The translations under genes were made by a program, and so were the position numbers. From Lachnospiraceae bacterium (GTDB lineage: Bacteria > Bacillota > Clostridia > Lachnospirales > Lachnospiraceae), in the NCBI GenBank assembly GCA_910575555.1, contig CAJTFX010000015.1, positions 53,342-117,341 of the forward strand: 64,000 nt of DNA, read 5' to 3'. Positions within the stretch are counted from its first letter, which is position 1, and the number at the start of each line of letters is the position of its first letter. The notes beneath the pieces are model-generated. The model was not told where the DNA came from. It did not search any database and was given only the letters and a program-made list of their open reading frames with translations. Positions 46,501-54,113 of this stretch are shown piece after piece.

Positions 46501-46619
46501 GAGTATTTATAGAGCCGCGATGCAGTGGTAAGATAGCTTTTCCAGCCGTTGGCGTTCCTTGTGACCGCTTTGGCGGTCTGGTCTGCAAGCTGCGACACAT
46601 ATTGTAGCTTATTCGCCAT
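37524..46619 (-). CDS. giant DNA methylase/SNF2 helicase polyprotein-like, 3031 residues
   Basis: One frame of 9,096 bases. The N-terminal 250 residues form a domain beginning [21 protein letters not shown] low-complexity Gly/Asp/Arg linker (about 270-420) overlaps another gene. Polyvalent-protein-like repeats and acidic Pro/Glu linkers follow, then an adenine-methylase-like domain with [10 protein letters not shown] near residue 1570 (NPPY-type motif, altered), and an SNF2 helicase with [11 protein letters not shown] near 2190, [10 protein letters not shown] near 2355, and helicase C-terminal motifs ending with RQGN. It resembles the very large methylase-helicase of Tn1549 elements, which may protect or process DNA during transfer. 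The tail holds a KPSIRQAI motif. Confidence 0.9.
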   Translation of the reverse strand: MANKLQYVSQLADQTAKAVTRNANGWKSYLTTASRLYKYSFDEQLLIYAQRPDATACASMELWNEDMRRWVKAGSKGIALINKDGIRPRLTYVFDVADTRPVRGARMPYLWELKDEHHAAVLDTLVKRYGETESQDIGQALMEQAKHAVEEVYPELLADLAYDTQGSLLEELDDLNLEVRFRNLLTASVQYTLLTRCGLNAADYLDDEDFDGISEFSTPAVLHHLGSAASEVSMNMLLEVKKGIRQAEKEKAQNRQKNREKTLAKEPVIGYTKGKEEFSTLKHESEERSIENGRTGIQEDGRLPDSRPDDGRGGRDGGNAAGQVRTDAADLSPGTAQGTVHLDASDRAAGSPPAGDRPAGTGAGRPDRGGLKETEPRGRSDESPRPDGMGAGGQQLHRTGGGNGTERDRLQVNQENQQAAGEQPAVSASAKPAFTQFSLFPTVEQQIETIAHVQKTEQELRPAAAAGKVTDAVIGRALTSGSNERNSILRIVAFFQKDPPEELAADFLQKEYRTGGKGLNIAGHEYSLWFSQRGIHIAPGRSAGGGSLVTWKQAAAQISQLLKDGQFASQDNIDAARDNEFRELSEKLWYLRQNFSDEAREKGLLPTIDALYGGFPDSTEKIAALLKDPSERAKIAQEVKQLASAHQRNPELLRFRQQIPPHDLYTRLTDMDKPVTAFQAVEGFSPARGAFVTEDEITRQLTGGSGVSEGKFRIYSYFMQGHDAAECIAFLKNEYGIGGHGYIGFDEWHDGKGIKLSRADDFSEGNYDTVTLNWKQVQKRIAGLIKEDRYLNRREKAYLPEYEKMRLARSLYVFQYYDPNDASKTIPRDWDIDAAKKVFRPLLDDPEQCAAHYEKMVKALAMVSPDDRAYKLMEPSLRDMGAYLRGEYSLFTPLPEAVLQEERQKKQEQKQKEKESAGKHTEEPAGSLAAAAKALSRKKKPAPQEDKEGQQLTLDMFGLLSDPATPSTPEMEQPQAEPAAPETAAAAEPDIPEAAVNTEPENPAARYDLGYGHLGNGLTVWNRLEEVHGDYKTVAHIDPDRTVTFYDAGLPEEIREEIQKIAATSEMSISATQDAPVFSTPPKEPERVQDVEQTVEPEQVQEPEPEKAQDAPVSDNSEPETAGSNIVPFPAPEDGTEPTGAGAGQTQKTPETATADEPNLTPNVEEYLNLKAAHPDKLVGVQVGETILFYGTDAEEAAPALGRKTVTREIPDLGTVSVTGAAGWQSVLKKLLEHGKSVVLARPDAERGKDAPYEIIKERSAADYIPVGMELTIDGRLMKIDSVDYNAGTVSLQDMELRGWFPIFRSESIPFVRQFVEEREQQTFDLTPDVPPAPAEPKPVPEPMEIDGGQITETPAQKQARRRAQEEVGGRVFPSEIILQPLRFEPERHNFQITDENLGVGGEKTKYQYNVEAIRTLKQIEAEKRLATPEEQTILSRYVGWGGISHAFEPNDPKWAKEYAELKELLTPAEYQSAQSTVLNAHYTSPTVIQAIYNAVEQMDFTPGTVLEPSMGIGNFFGMLPEKLAAAKLYGVELDDLTGRIAKQLYQKADITVDGFERTDHPDDFFDLAVGNVPFGSYQVHDKRYDRQNLMIHDYFITKTLDKVRPGGIVAFITTKGTMDKKNSKVREALAQKADLLGAVRLPSNAFKANAGTEVTTDILFFQKRDRIPEKLPEWVEAGQTEDGIPLNRYYLEHPEMVLGTMTMGRSMYGNETETSCQPIPGADLSKQLADAIRHIAPPDRELLEVDAGQDGEELESIPADPSVRNFSYTLSNDKLYFRENSRMTQAVLGKTPTERVKGMIGIRDSARRLIDLQLAGADDTEIQSEQAKLNRLYDAFSAKYGLLNSTGNKLAFEQDSSYPLLCSLEIINEEGKLERKADMFTRRTIQTHRAVTSVDTAVEALAVSIGEKACVDLGYMASLMGGSEKIPQIVEDLKGIIFKDPSTGPFDLEDGGTHWHQGWQTADEYLSGNVRAKLAIARAAAKENPQFAVNAEKLEQVQPKDLTASEISVRIGASWIDPRYYQQFMFELLHTPAYLQERKIKLQYAPVTGEWNVQGKSADNRDNVRVYATYGTKRINAYEIFEQTLNQRDVRIFDTKMEDGKEVRVLNEKQTAIAQQKQEAMCEAFKDWIFKDPERRETLCRRYNEKFNCIRPREYDGSHIRFAGMNPEIALRTHQENAVARMLYGKNSLLAHCVGAGKTFEMIAAAMEGKRLGLNQKSLFVVPNHLTEQWGGDFLRLYPGAKVLVATKRDFEPARRKKFCARIATGDYDAVIIGHSQFEKIPLSPERQKAVIEGQIDEIVTAIAEAKAEDGERYTIKQMEKTKKNLEAKLQKLADGKKKDSVVTFEELGVDRLFVDEAHGFKNLFLHTKMRNVAGIAQTDAQKSSDMFAKCRYMDEITGGRGIVFATGTPVSNSMVELYTMMRYLQFDTLEQNGHRHFDAWAADFGEKVTAMELKPEGSGFRSKTRFAKFYNLPELISIWKEAADIQTADMLNLPVPKAEYITVTTEPSGFQKEMVEELGERAESVRGGQVDPHIDNMLRITSDGRKLALDQRLQNPLLPDDPDSKVNACVKNIVQEWQASTEISGTQLVFCDLSTPKGDGSFNVYDDIKEKLIAKGIPEAEIAFIHDANTETQKAELFAKVRRGQVRVLIGSTAKMGAGTNVQNRIVASHDLDCPWRPADLEQRAGRSLRQGNMNASVKMFKYVTKGTFDAYNWGLVENKQKFIGQIMTSKSPARSAEDVDATALSYAEVKALATGDDRIREKMDLDVQVSKLKMLKANHTSQQYEMQDKALKYYPQKIAETKLLIEALTADLPTVQAHPVKDDAFSMTVMGQTYTERKAAGEAVIKACMLMDDPEKIVDLGEFRGFPMQLRCDGSKFRVTMKQNLTYSAELSDDAVGNVTRINNALESLAERLDAQKARLTTLESELENAKEEADRPFPKEEELREKSARLNQLNRELSRPDKKEDGQEQDDEESPDLEDGGEPAPVVPMPAAAAGYKPSIRQAIRNYEPPAPVQSGMERTPRKEAVL
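45383..45745 (-). CDS. TnpV-like transposon protein nested inside the giant gene
   Basis: A 120-residue frame lies wholly within the giant gene but shifted by one base. It has its own AAAGGAG nine bases before the ATG and reads [52 protein letters not shown] and [20 protein letters not shown]. This is clearly the TnpV family carried by Tn4451-type elements. In the giant's own frame the same bases encode only the low-complexity linker at residues 291-412. Both readings look real, so this is a genuine dual-coding region. Function of TnpV is unknown. Confidence 0.8.
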   Translation of the reverse strand: MAELAYKKMGDYQIPDLMMDGEDGMEEMPLGKYGRMRQTFLQERHKGRYTSMLLTGRLEAHLREIDQQAQEQVDRIVADLKKQNHVDEAMKARDQMGWVQAVNSFTAQAEEMVLNEIVYK

Positions 46620-46647
46620 GTTTCCCTCCTTTTTCGCAAAATAAAAG

Positions 46648-46674
46648 CCCGGAACAGGTGCGTCCTGCTCCGGG
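46648..46674 (-). terminator. hairpin upstream of the giant gene
   Basis: CCCGGAACAGG and CCTGCTCCGGG form an 11-base stem with one mismatch; on the minus strand CTTTTATTTT follows. It lies between the 137-residue gene and the giant gene. Confidence 0.65.
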
Positions 46675-46688
46675 TGTGTGGATGGTTG

Positions 46689-47102
46689 TTATGATTCTTC
46701 TCCGGGGAGTTCCCAGGGGGAAAGCCCCATTTCTTCCCATGTTACGCCATAGGGTGCGCCGCCGGAGGTGTAACCGGCGATAAAATAAAAGCGGTCGTCC
46801 GAATCCGGGAAGCGGTCATAAAAGGATTGCTGTTTCTTTGCCTCCCGTTCCCGCCGCAGATGTTCCTGGCGTTTCTGTTCCGCCTGCCGCTTCACCGCTG
46901 CCTGCTCCGGGGTCAGTGCGCCGATTTCCTCTAAGTCATTCAGCGCGGTCGGCACATCGACCTTGAATTTTTCCCGGTAGGCGCGGACAAGGTGCGTCCC
47001 CGTATAGGAGGGGAGCCATTGCCGCGCCATGCGGATGCGGGCAGCGTGGCGCGCCGCTTTATTCTTCTGTTTTGCCCATTTGGGGGTAGTGCTGTTTTTC
47101 AC
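46689..47102 (-). CDS. 137-residue basic element protein, unknown function
   Basis: A basic protein with WAKQKNKAARHAARIRMARQ near the start and YDRFPDSDDRFYFIAGYTSG later. A GGAGG site directly touches the ATG at 47111, so the GTG at 47102, nine bases after it, is the better start. The first half, with WLPSYTGTHLVRAYREKF and KVDVPTALNDLEEIG, looks helical and could bind nucleic acid. No family recognised. It lies between the topoisomerase group and the giant gene. Confidence 0.62.
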   Translation of the reverse strand: MKNSTTPKWAKQKNKAARHAARIRMARQWLPSYTGTHLVRAYREKFKVDVPTALNDLEEIGALTPEQAAVKRQAEQKRQEHLRREREAKKQQSFYDRFPDSDDRFYFIAGYTSGGAPYGVTWEEMGLSPWELPGEES

Positions 47103-47175
47103 GTTCTGCATCCTCCGTGTTTTTGCCCGTTTGTCTGCCGGATTTGATTATACCACAGCCGGACAGCGGGGACAA

Positions 47176-47451
47176 TCAGCCGCCGCGCCTTTTCTCGTTC
47201 ATCTGATCCAGCACCGCCCGCTGTGCAGGGGTAAGGACACGGGGCGGGGTGATGCGTACCCATTTTTTCGGCAGTTCAAAGGAAAGCCCGCCATATCCAT
47301 TGTCCCCGGTCTGCCGTACCTGTCCGGGGTAAGTGCCGCACAGTTCGGAAAGCTGCCGGCAAAGGGCGGCATTGTGGGTGTAGATGCTGGCGGCGGCTTC
47401 TGCTTCGTTATACAGCACGATGGTTTCCCTCTCGGTTCCGGACAGCTTCAT
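47176..47451 (-). CDS. 91-residue element protein, unknown function
   Basis: The frame begins at ATG 47451 after GGAGG, overlapping the stop of the upstream gene (ATGA). It opens MKLSGTERETIVLYNEAEAA and ends with a basic tail, PPRVLTPAQRAVLDQMNEKR. The EAEAAASIYTHNAALCRQL segment resembles small helical proteins found at this place in Tn1549-like elements. Function unknown. It is the last of a chain of four genes joined by overlaps. Confidence 0.68.
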   Translation of the reverse strand: MKLSGTERETIVLYNEAEAAASIYTHNAALCRQLSELCGTYPGQVRQTGDNGYGGLSFELPKKWVRITPPRVLTPAQRAVLDQMNEKRRGG

Positions 47452-47900
47452 CGCTCCACCTCCTGTCCGCGCGGGGGCTTCTTTGGCGTATCGTGATCTC
47501 TGGCGGCATCCTGCCGGCACTGGCTGAGGGCATCCAGCACAGAGGGCTTTGGCGGCGGTTCATTGTTGATGATGCCGTCAATCTGGTTATAGTTTCCCTC
47601 CGCGCTCATTTCGGCGGCGGCAAGGTAGTTTTCCGGGCGCACCTCCTGAAAGGCGCGGACTTTGCCGTCCTCCGCCAGCACCGGCACATAGAGCCGCCCG
47701 GTATGCAGGTACACCCCGTCCAGCCCCGCGCCGCCTTTATAGCGGCCTGCGCTGTCACGCTCGCATTCCAAAAGGGCGGTTCCGTCTGCCAGAAGATAGC
47801 CGGGTTCCGTGCGCCGGTAGAGCCAGCCATAGGGGACGCCAATCTGACGGATGGCGATTTCTTCCCCAATCAAAAGGTCTTTTTGTTCCTCTTTCTTCAT
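47448..47900 (-). CDS. 150-residue element protein with KPSV motif
   Basis: Starts at ATG 47900 and overlaps the upstream stop (ATGA); a longer frame to 48041 lies inside the previous gene. The first half, from LLIGEEIAIRQIGVPYGWLY to residue 80, resembles a compact beta domain with YLHTGRLYVPVLAEDG. The second half is disordered and contains KPSVLDALS at residue 118, matching a motif seen in other proteins of this element. Function unknown. Confidence 0.68.
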   Translation of the reverse strand: MKKEEQKDLLIGEEIAIRQIGVPYGWLYRRTEPGYLLADGTALLECERDSAGRYKGGAGLDGVYLHTGRLYVPVLAEDGKVRAFQEVRPENYLAAAEMSAEGNYNQIDGIINNEPPPKPSVLDALSQCRQDAARDHDTPKKPPRGQEVER

Positions 47901-48283
47901 TCCGTATCCACCTCCCCCGCAGCACGGACAGCGGCAGCCATTGCATAAATGGCATCGTCCAGCGCGTCCATGACTTCCTCCGGCTCGGTATCGGCCATTG
48001 CCAGCAGGGTTTCCACTGTTTCCTCCGACAAGCCCAGCCATGCCGCCACTTCCGGCACGTTGGGCAGGCTCTGGCTGCTCTCAAAGAAGTAGGAGTAGGG
48101 CATCCCGAACCGTCTGGCGATCTCCTGAAGCTGGTACACATCCGGCGCGGCGGAGCCGTTCAGCCAGCGGTTCATTTCCGGCAGTTCCACGTTCAGGGCC
48201 TGCGCCAGTTCAGCGGCGTCCGTGCCGCTGATGGCCAGGAGGTTGTGCAGGTTGCGGTTAAATGCGTTCATGTTCTTTTCCAT
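47897..48283 (-). CDS. HTH-type element protein (128 residues)
   Basis: An N-terminal XRE-like helix-turn-helix (residues 5-60) with FNRNLHNLLAISGTDAAELA, LNVELPEMNRWLNGSAAPDV and YQLQEIARRFGMPYSYFF, followed by a helical acidic C-terminal half rich in Ala and Glu. It is the first gene after topoisomerase III, six bases away, and its stop overlaps the next start (ATGA). It may regulate the transfer operon or bind DNA structurally. Confidence 0.72.
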   Translation of the reverse strand: MEKNMNAFNRNLHNLLAISGTDAAELAQALNVELPEMNRWLNGSAAPDVYQLQEIARRFGMPYSYFFESSQSLPNVPEVAAWLGLSEETVETLLAMADTEPEEVMDALDDAIYAMAAAVRAAGEVDTE

Positions 48284-48288
48284 AAGCG

Positions 48289-50451
48289 TCAGTTTCCTTT
48301 CTTTTTTGGGGTTTTGGGGTCAAATTCCAGCTTAAAGCGGACAAATTTCTCTCCGGTGTCCTCCATCACAACAGTCGCGTCATAGAGGACGCCTTTTTTC
48401 TCGGAAAACAGGCCGGTCATAGCGACGCGCCCGTTTTTCAGCAGGGCGGCGGCAACCTTGCGGGTCAGCTCCTTGCGCTTCCCAGTAAAGAAGCGGTCGT
48501 TCTTCCAGAGGGCAAAGCCGCAAGGGGGCGTGGCGTTCCAGCCCTCGCAGAAGAAACTCTTTTTGCCCTCCACCACGTTTTTGCCGCAGCGGGGGCAGAT
48601 ACCGATTACCGTGCGCCCGGATGCAGACAGGGCGGCGCTTGCCACGGTCACGCCCTGATAGCCTTTGATAAGTTCGGTGAGCATAGCGGAAATGCCAGCC
48701 ATAAAGTCCTCCGGGGAGAGTTCCCCGCGCTCCACCGCGCCCAGCCGTTCCTCCCATTCAGCGGTCAGCCTGGCGGATTTCAGCGTATCGGGCATTACCT
48801 TGATAAGTTCCGTGCCTTTTTCCGTGGGGAGAAGCTGCTTTTTCTTCCGCTCCACAAAGCCGGAGCGCACCAGCTTTTCAATCACGCCGGCGCGGGTGGC
48901 CGGAGTGCCAAGCCCCTTGCGCTCCACATGGCCCAGGCCACCTTCTCTTGCCCCTGCGGGGCAATTCACCTTGTCCTCCAACTTTGCAAAATCCTCCGCG
49001 CTGGCGTGTTCCATTGCGGAGAGCAGCGTGTCCTCGGTAAAATGGGCCGGAGGGGAGGTCGCGCCCTCTTTGACGGACGCGCCCTCGGCGGTCAGCTTCT
49101 GTCCCTCGGTGAGCGCAGGAAGCGGCGGGGACGGTTCCGCCTGCTTCGGTTTCTGTTTCAGTGTGGCATGGAAAGCCTGCTCCAAAGCCGTCCAGCCCGC
49201 CGCGATTTCTGTCTTGCCTTTGGCGGAAAAGACAGCGCCGCCACATTCCAGCGTGACGGCAGTTTCCGCATAGGTATGGGGTTCGCCTACCGCGCACAGC
49301 AGACGGGCGGCAGCAAGAAAGAGGATGTTTTTCTCCCCGGAGGGCAGCGCGGACAGGTCGGTTTTTGCCGTTTCTGCCGTGGGCAGGATGGCATGGTGGT
49401 CGGTGACTTTGCTGTTGTCGATTACCTGCGTAGCGTTTACCGGCAAGGACAAATCTGCCGCAAAGGGCAGCGATGCGGCGATAGACTGACATAATGAGGG
49501 CAGTCCTGATGCCATATCTTCGGTCAAGTACCGGCTGTCCGTGCGTGGGTAGGTCGCCAGCCGCTTTTCATAGAGGGCTTGCAGATAATCAAGGGTCTGC
49601 TGGGCGGTGTAGTCAAACAGCCGGTTTGCTTCTCTTTGGAGGGTAGTTAAATCGTACAGCCTGGGCGGGCGCTCGGTTTTCTCCTTTTGGGAAACCGTCT
49701 GTACCGTTGCAGGCTCGCCCACACAGCCGGTACGCAGCCTGCCTGCGTCCGTTTTGGATGCAAAGCGTTCACTGGCGGCATGGAATCCGTCCAGTTCCAG
49801 CTCCACCGTATAAAATTTCTCTTTCCGAAAGCCGGAAATGGCGGCTTCCCGTTCTGCTAACAGCGCCAGCGTCGGGGTCTGCACCCGGCCCACGTTCAGG
49901 GTTTTGCCCTGGTACAGCGTGGTAAACAAACGTGTGCCGTTGATGCCGATCAGCCAGTCCGCCTTGGCGCGGCAGAGGGCGGCGGCGTAGAGATTGTCGT
50001 AGTTCTTCCCATCCAGCAGGCAGTCAAAGCCTTTTCGGATGGCGGTTTCCTCCATTGAGGAAATCCACAGCCGCTTGACGGGCTTTGTGCAGCCGCACAG
50101 ATGGTAAGTCAGGCGGAAAATAAGTTCCCCCTCGCGCCCTGCGTCCGTTGCACAGATTAAGGCGGTGACATCGGCCCGGTTCATCAGGCTTTTTAAGGTT
50201 TCAAACTGCTTTTTGGTATCCGGCAGCACCTGATACTGCCACGGCTCCGGTAAAATCGGCAGGTCGTCATAGTTCCATTTGGAATAGCGGGGGTCGTAGG
50301 CATCGGCGGGGGCAAGTTCCACCAGATGGCCGATGCACCAGCTTACCAGCCAGCCGCCGCCCTCCATGTAACCGTCGCCCCGGCTTTTTGCGCCTAATAC
50401 CTTAGACAGAGCCATCGCTACCGACGGTTTTTCCGCGATCACAAGTTGCAT
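48289..50451 (-). CDS. topB: DNA topoisomerase III (type IA)
   Basis: The 720-residue enzyme relaxes single-stranded tangles, using a tyrosine on the 5' phosphate. Motifs include the TOPRIM start (LVIAEKPSVAMALSKVLGAK, with catalytic Glu), CATDAGREGELIFRL, the RVQTPTLALL segment and YPRTDSRYL with the active Tyr near residue 301. Its C-terminal Cys pair region ICPRCGKNVVEGKKSFFCEG forms a zinc ribbon. I use the ATG at 50451; the GTG at 50460 sits directly on GGAGC. Plasmid- and ICE-encoded TopB enzymes of this sort help unlink DNA during transfer. Confidence 0.94.
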   Translation of the reverse strand: MQLVIAEKPSVAMALSKVLGAKSRGDGYMEGGGWLVSWCIGHLVELAPADAYDPRYSKWNYDDLPILPEPWQYQVLPDTKKQFETLKSLMNRADVTALICATDAGREGELIFRLTYHLCGCTKPVKRLWISSMEETAIRKGFDCLLDGKNYDNLYAAALCRAKADWLIGINGTRLFTTLYQGKTLNVGRVQTPTLALLAEREAAISGFRKEKFYTVELELDGFHAASERFASKTDAGRLRTGCVGEPATVQTVSQKEKTERPPRLYDLTTLQREANRLFDYTAQQTLDYLQALYEKRLATYPRTDSRYLTEDMASGLPSLCQSIAASLPFAADLSLPVNATQVIDNSKVTDHHAILPTAETAKTDLSALPSGEKNILFLAAARLLCAVGEPHTYAETAVTLECGGAVFSAKGKTEIAAGWTALEQAFHATLKQKPKQAEPSPPLPALTEGQKLTAEGASVKEGATSPPAHFTEDTLLSAMEHASAEDFAKLEDKVNCPAGAREGGLGHVERKGLGTPATRAGVIEKLVRSGFVERKKKQLLPTEKGTELIKVMPDTLKSARLTAEWEERLGAVERGELSPEDFMAGISAMLTELIKGYQGVTVASAALSASGRTVIGICPRCGKNVVEGKKSFFCEGWNATPPCGFALWKNDRFFTGKRKELTRKVAAALLKNGRVAMTGLFSEKKGVLYDATVVMEDTGEKFVRFKLEFDPKTPKKKGN

Positions 50452-50629
50452 TTTTCTCACGCTCCTTTTTCAGATTTTTGTAGCATATCCCCACGCAGGG
50501 CGCATTTAGCCCATAGGGACAGCGGTGGCAGGGATGTCCGGGCGGATGGACGGGGGAAGCAGGCGCGGCGCGGCCAGGGGACGGCCTTTGGGTCATCATC
50601 CGCTCAAAAGGGCTGCTGGTAAATCGCAT
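50402..50629 (-). CDS. 75-residue Cys-rich element protein
   Basis: The ATG overlaps the stop of the DUF4366-like gene (TGATG). The protein has a Pro/Arg-rich first half and the Cys pattern CHRCPYGLNAPCVGICYKNL, a C-x2-C-x6-C-x3-C arrangement that looks like a small metal knuckle. It runs 50 bases into the start of the topoisomerase III gene in another frame. I recall no characterised family. Conserved Cys spacing, the overlap and a Lys/Glu-rich tail argue it is real. Confidence 0.58.
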   Translation of the reverse strand: MRFTSSPFERMMTQRPSPGRAAPASPVHPPGHPCHRCPYGLNAPCVGICYKNLKKEREKNATCDRGKTVGSDGSV

Positions 50630-52920
50630 CAGTCGTCCTCCCCGCCGTAGTTTTCAGGATAGTCCGGTTCCTCCGGCTCGTCGTAGGCTGTTGGTTCCTC
50701 ATAGCCCGTCTGCCGGGTTTCTTCCTGCGCGTCCACATCCTCGTCCTCGTTGACCGTTTCCTCCTCGTCCCCGCCGGTCAGTTCGTCAAAGTCCTCCGCA
50801 TCGTCCAAATCCTTTTTGGGCTTGTAAATTTTGAAGTAATAGCCCGCGCCGCCAGCCGCCAGCGCCACAAGCAGCACTAAAATCAGTGTGCCGGAACCGC
50901 CGCTTTTCGTTTTCTCCGGCTTTTTATCGGGTTCGGTTTCCGTATCGGTCACGGGAGCCTTGCCGGTGCAGTCTTTCCGGGTCAGGGTGCAGACCGGGCA
51001 GTCGGTGTTGACCTCGCCGGCGGCGCACTGCTCCGTGCAGATGCAGGCCGGTTCCGGGTCGGGGATTGCGTCCGTCTGCGGCGCGTTGTCCTCTTTGACT
51101 GCCAGCGCCATCAGGTCGGCTTCGGTGACGGCATTGAGGAAATATACGTTTTCCGTATCGCGCTGGTTGTCGATAATCAGGTAAAACACGTTTTCATCTG
51201 GCGTCTGGATGGTATAAAACTCCTTGCCGTCCTCATTGGTGGCGTTATCAAGCACCGTGGCCTGGCCGTCCGGGGTCAGGGGAACCGGGTCGCGGGGCGT
51301 GGTGTCTGCTTCCTCGTCCGGGTCGGCGCTTGCCGAAGCGGAGGGCTTTGTGCTGCCCGTGCCAGCAGCCGGTTTTGTGGCGCTTGTTGCCGGGGCGGTA
51401 GTCTGCGTGTTGGGTGAGGTTGTCGCGCCCGTTGTGGGTGTTGTAGCCGCAGGCGTGGTGGTTGTACCAGGCGTGGCGGATGTACCCGGCGCGGTGGTTG
51501 CCGGGGGCTGTGTCTGGCCGGTGGAGGGCTTCTGTTTGTTATCCTCCGCCTGATAGTTGGGGTTTTTGACCTGCACGATTTTTGATTTGTTTCCCGCAGC
51601 GTCCACCGCCTGCACCGAAAGCTGCTCGTAATCATCGGGCAAATCCCGCAGCGGTACGTCCAGTGTGCCGTTGGTTAAATCGGTGTATTTCTCGCCGTCA
51701 ATGTAGATTGCCGCCACGCCGGAAAGGTCGTCTTTGGCTTCTGCCCGGAGCAGCCGCCCGTCCATGCTGGCGCGTAAGGTAGGCGCGGTGCGGTCGAAGC
51801 ACTCCATATAGCGGGATTTCTCGTAAACTTTCCCATCATGGCCGGTGGCGCAGACATAGACGGTGCAGTTCTCCGAAAGGTCGATTTCCCCGTACCAGCG
51901 GTTTTCGTTCTGCTTCAAGCTGTCTGTCACATCGCGCCATTGCCCGTTTTTCTCGATTTTTACCTCAACGAGAGCAAAGCCGTTCCCGTTTTCATCGGTA
52001 ATGCGAAACTCGGCGGCGGCGCTGCCGGTCGCCCAGCCGGAGGGCGGTGTAATCTTGATGGAGAGATTGGATGCCGGGATGGGCGCGGGGGCTTTGCCGG
52101 TGCAGCCGGTCAGGTCGACTCTGCAGATCGGGCAGTCGGGGTTGACCGCGCCAAGCTCGCACTTGTTTTCGCAGATGCAGACCGGGACAGGCGCAGGGGC
52201 TTCGACGGTGCAGCCGGCCAGGTTCAGCAGGCAGACGGGACAGTCCGCATTGACCGCGCCGGGTTCACAGTGGGCGGTGCAGATACAGACTGGCTCCGCT
52301 GGCGGTTCCGGCTCTTTGCCAATGCAGCCGGTTATATCCTGCTTACAGATGGGGCAGTCTGCATGGAGCGTGTCTGCCGTACACCTTGTTTCACAGATGC
52401 AGACGGGTTCCGGTTCCGTGGGCGGTTCCGGCTCTTTGCCAATGCAGGCGGCTACCTCCTGCACACAGACGGGGCAGTCCGCATTGAGGGTGTCCGCCGT
52501 GCAGCGAATATCACAACAGCAGGTGATTTCCGGCTCGGTGGGTACTTCCGGCTCTGCGCCGGTGCAGGCAGCTACATCCTGCGTACAAACCGGGCAGTCT
52601 GCGTTGAGGGTATCTGCCGTGCAGCGGGTATCGCAGAAGCAGGTGGTTTCCGGCTCGGTGGGTGTTTCTGTTTCGGTGGGTGCTTCCGGTTCCGTGCCGG
52701 TGCAGGCATTCACATCCTGCGTACAAACCGGGCAGTCTGCGTTGAGGGTATCCGCCGTGCAGCGAATATCACAACAGCAGGTGATTTCTGCCTCTGCGGT
52801 GTCATGCAGCCCTTCGGCGGCAAAGGCCGCGCCCATCAGGGGGAACATTGTCCAGGCACAAATAAAAATGCACAGCAGCATCGCCGCCGTGCGCTGAAAG
52901 CGTTTTGTTTTCATATTCAT
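50629..52920 (-). CDS. Cys-repeat surface protein (DUF4366-like)
   Basis: This 763-residue protein has a signal peptide (MLLCIFICAWTMFPLMGAAF), six tandem Cys-rich repeats, a beta-sandwich region (about 285-470), a Thr/Pro-rich linker, a seventh Cys repeat, and one C-terminal membrane helix (LILVLLVALAAGGAGYYF) before a very acidic cytoplasmic tail. The C-terminal part matches DUF4366 proteins, which sit at this place in Tn1549-like elements. It is probably exposed on the donor surface. I use ATG 52920; an ATG six bases later is possible. Function unknown; a mating or adhesion role is inferred from architecture. Confidence 0.82.
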   Translation of the reverse strand: MNMKTKRFQRTAAMLLCIFICAWTMFPLMGAAFAAEGLHDTAEAEITCCCDIRCTADTLNADCPVCTQDVNACTGTEPEAPTETETPTEPETTCFCDTRCTADTLNADCPVCTQDVAACTGAEPEVPTEPEITCCCDIRCTADTLNADCPVCVQEVAACIGKEPEPPTEPEPVCICETRCTADTLHADCPICKQDITGCIGKEPEPPAEPVCICTAHCEPGAVNADCPVCLLNLAGCTVEAPAPVPVCICENKCELGAVNPDCPICRVDLTGCTGKAPAPIPASNLSIKITPPSGWATGSAAAEFRITDENGNGFALVEVKIEKNGQWRDVTDSLKQNENRWYGEIDLSENCTVYVCATGHDGKVYEKSRYMECFDRTAPTLRASMDGRLLRAEAKDDLSGVAAIYIDGEKYTDLTNGTLDVPLRDLPDDYEQLSVQAVDAAGNKSKIVQVKNPNYQAEDNKQKPSTGQTQPPATTAPGTSATPGTTTTPAATTPTTGATTSPNTQTTAPATSATKPAAGTGSTKPSASASADPDEEADTTPRDPVPLTPDGQATVLDNATNEDGKEFYTIQTPDENVFYLIIDNQRDTENVYFLNAVTEADLMALAVKEDNAPQTDAIPDPEPACICTEQCAAGEVNTDCPVCTLTRKDCTGKAPVTDTETEPDKKPEKTKSGGSGTLILVLLVALAAGGAGYYFKIYKPKKDLDDAEDFDELTGGDEEETVNEDEDVDAQEETRQTGYEEPTAYDEPEEPDYPENYGGEDD
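52096..52785 (-). repeat. six tandem Cys-rich units in the surface protein gene
   Basis: Each unit of about 35-40 codons encodes C-x-C-x3-C-x7-8-C-P-x-C-x6-C followed by an acidic Pro/Glu spacer. The first three units are nearly identical at DNA level, so recent duplication is likely. A seventh copy stands alone at about 50958-51050. Confidence 0.85.
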
Positions 52921-52924
52921 ATAC

Positions 52925-53173
52925 TCAGATTTCCTCCTTATCCATGTTTTCAAAAGTTCGGGCAGTGCCAGCCGGGGGCATCTTCGCCCCGCGTATCATA
53001 TCCAGCAGCCCCCGCAGTTCCTCCGGCGAAGCCGCCACGCCGCGTACCACCTGCAAGATTTCAAGGTTTTCCTGCTCGGTGATCTGCTTCTCCAAGTCCC
53101 GCACACGGGCCTGCCACTCGGCGGCTTTTTCTTTGGCTTTCGCCAGGTCGGTTTTTAATCGGTCAATTTTCAT
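52925..53173 (-). CDS. DUF4315-like coiled-coil protein (82 residues)
   Basis: A highly helical, charged protein: KIDRLKTDLAKAKEKAAEWQ, ARVRDLEKQITEQENLEILQ and PEELRGLLDMIRGAK. It matches the short coiled-coil DUF4315 family that accompanies DUF4366 proteins in Tn1549-like elements. ATG at 53173 overlaps the radical SAM stop (ATGA) and GGAGGG lies upstream. It might assist assembly of the neighbouring surface protein. No enzymatic feature is present. Confidence 0.8.
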   Translation of the reverse strand: MKIDRLKTDLAKAKEKAAEWQARVRDLEKQITEQENLEILQVVRGVAASPEELRGLLDMIRGAKMPPAGTARTFENMDKEEI

Positions 53174-54072
53174 GCTGTCCCTCCTGCTTTGTTTGGAATG
53201 TAATCGGAAAAGTTTTTGACAGTGTAAAAAATCCGCTTGTTGTTCACCCAGCGCTGAAGCTGGCGGGTGATTTTCGGCGCGGTGGGGCGGTCGTAGACCA
53301 TCACATAGGGGTCATAGCCCATGCCGCGCAGGGTTTCCACCCGGTACAAGTCCTGCTCATGGGTGCTGCCGTAATTGGTCAGGACATAGACGCGCCGCTT
53401 TCGGTCGCTCTTAATGGCGGTCAGTTCCAGAAAACGCTTAAAATGCCCGGTCAAGTCCTCGTCTGGATTGTCCCAGGCAAAATGCACCGCTTTGGTGCGT
53501 ACCCGGTTTAAGAGCGCCACATTGTCCGGCGTAACCAGGCGGATGTCAAGCCCCTGGGAAAAGTCCACCCATGCGCGGCTTTCGGCAAGCTGTAAAATCA
53601 GCGCTTCATGGTCGGGGCAGGCGAGGAGGTTTGCGTCCAGCAGCTTGATTTCTCTCTGCCCGTCCCAAAACTCGGACAGGTCAGCTACCTTGCGGCTTTT
53701 GCGCCCCTCCTTGCCGCTGACAATGCAGAATCCGCAGTTTCGTGGACAGCCACGGCTCAAAAAGCCATAGGCGGTATCGGAAAACTGCGGATATAAAGAA
53801 GCGTCCGGGCGGGTGTGTTCCACCGCATCCGGTAAATTTTCCCTTATGCCGTAGCCCGTGCCGCCTGAAATGACGGCATCGGCATTGGTAACGGCAATCG
53901 TATCTTTCGAGTAGGTATCTGTGAATACCCGGCTTTTATAAACAAGGTCGTAGTGGTTCCTTGGGTTCCACCACTCAACCAGGTCGCCCCGCGCCTTATG
54001 GTACGCGGACAGCTTCATCAGGCACAGGTTCGGCCAGTTGTGGGAATCCACATCAATCAATCCAATTTTCAA
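53170..54072 (-). CDS. radical SAM protein of the transfer operon
   Basis: The 300-residue protein has an N-terminal domain (IGLIDVDSHNWPNLCLMKLS) like the cobalamin-binding-type lead in B12-radical SAM enzymes, and the [4Fe-4S] motif RGCPRNCGFC with Cys109, Cys113 and Cys116, followed by a partial TIM barrel. I start at TTG 54072, six bases after GGAGG; the longer frame to 54153 has no site. It is common beside the wall-hydrolase gene in elements of this kind. The reaction is unknown, and no peptide substrate gene is evident. Confidence 0.84.
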   Translation of the reverse strand: MKIGLIDVDSHNWPNLCLMKLSAYHKARGDLVEWWNPRNHYDLVYKSRVFTDTYSKDTIAVTNADAVISGGTGYGIRENLPDAVEHTRPDASLYPQFSDTAYGFLSRGCPRNCGFCIVSGKEGRKSRKVADLSEFWDGQREIKLLDANLLACPDHEALILQLAESRAWVDFSQGLDIRLVTPDNVALLNRVRTKAVHFAWDNPDEDLTGHFKRFLELTAIKSDRKRRVYVLTNYGSTHEQDLYRVETLRGMGYDPYVMVYDRPTAPKITRQLQRWVNNKRIFYTVKNFSDYIPNKAGGTA

Positions 54073-54113
54073 ATCATACCTCCGTTTCTGGCAAAAATGC
54101 TTAAAAAAGTGTT

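Noticed and set aside
52096..52785. Regular DNA repeats resembling a CRISPR array
   Set aside because: The repeats keep one reading frame and encode Cys modules; there are no constant-length spacers or cas genes.
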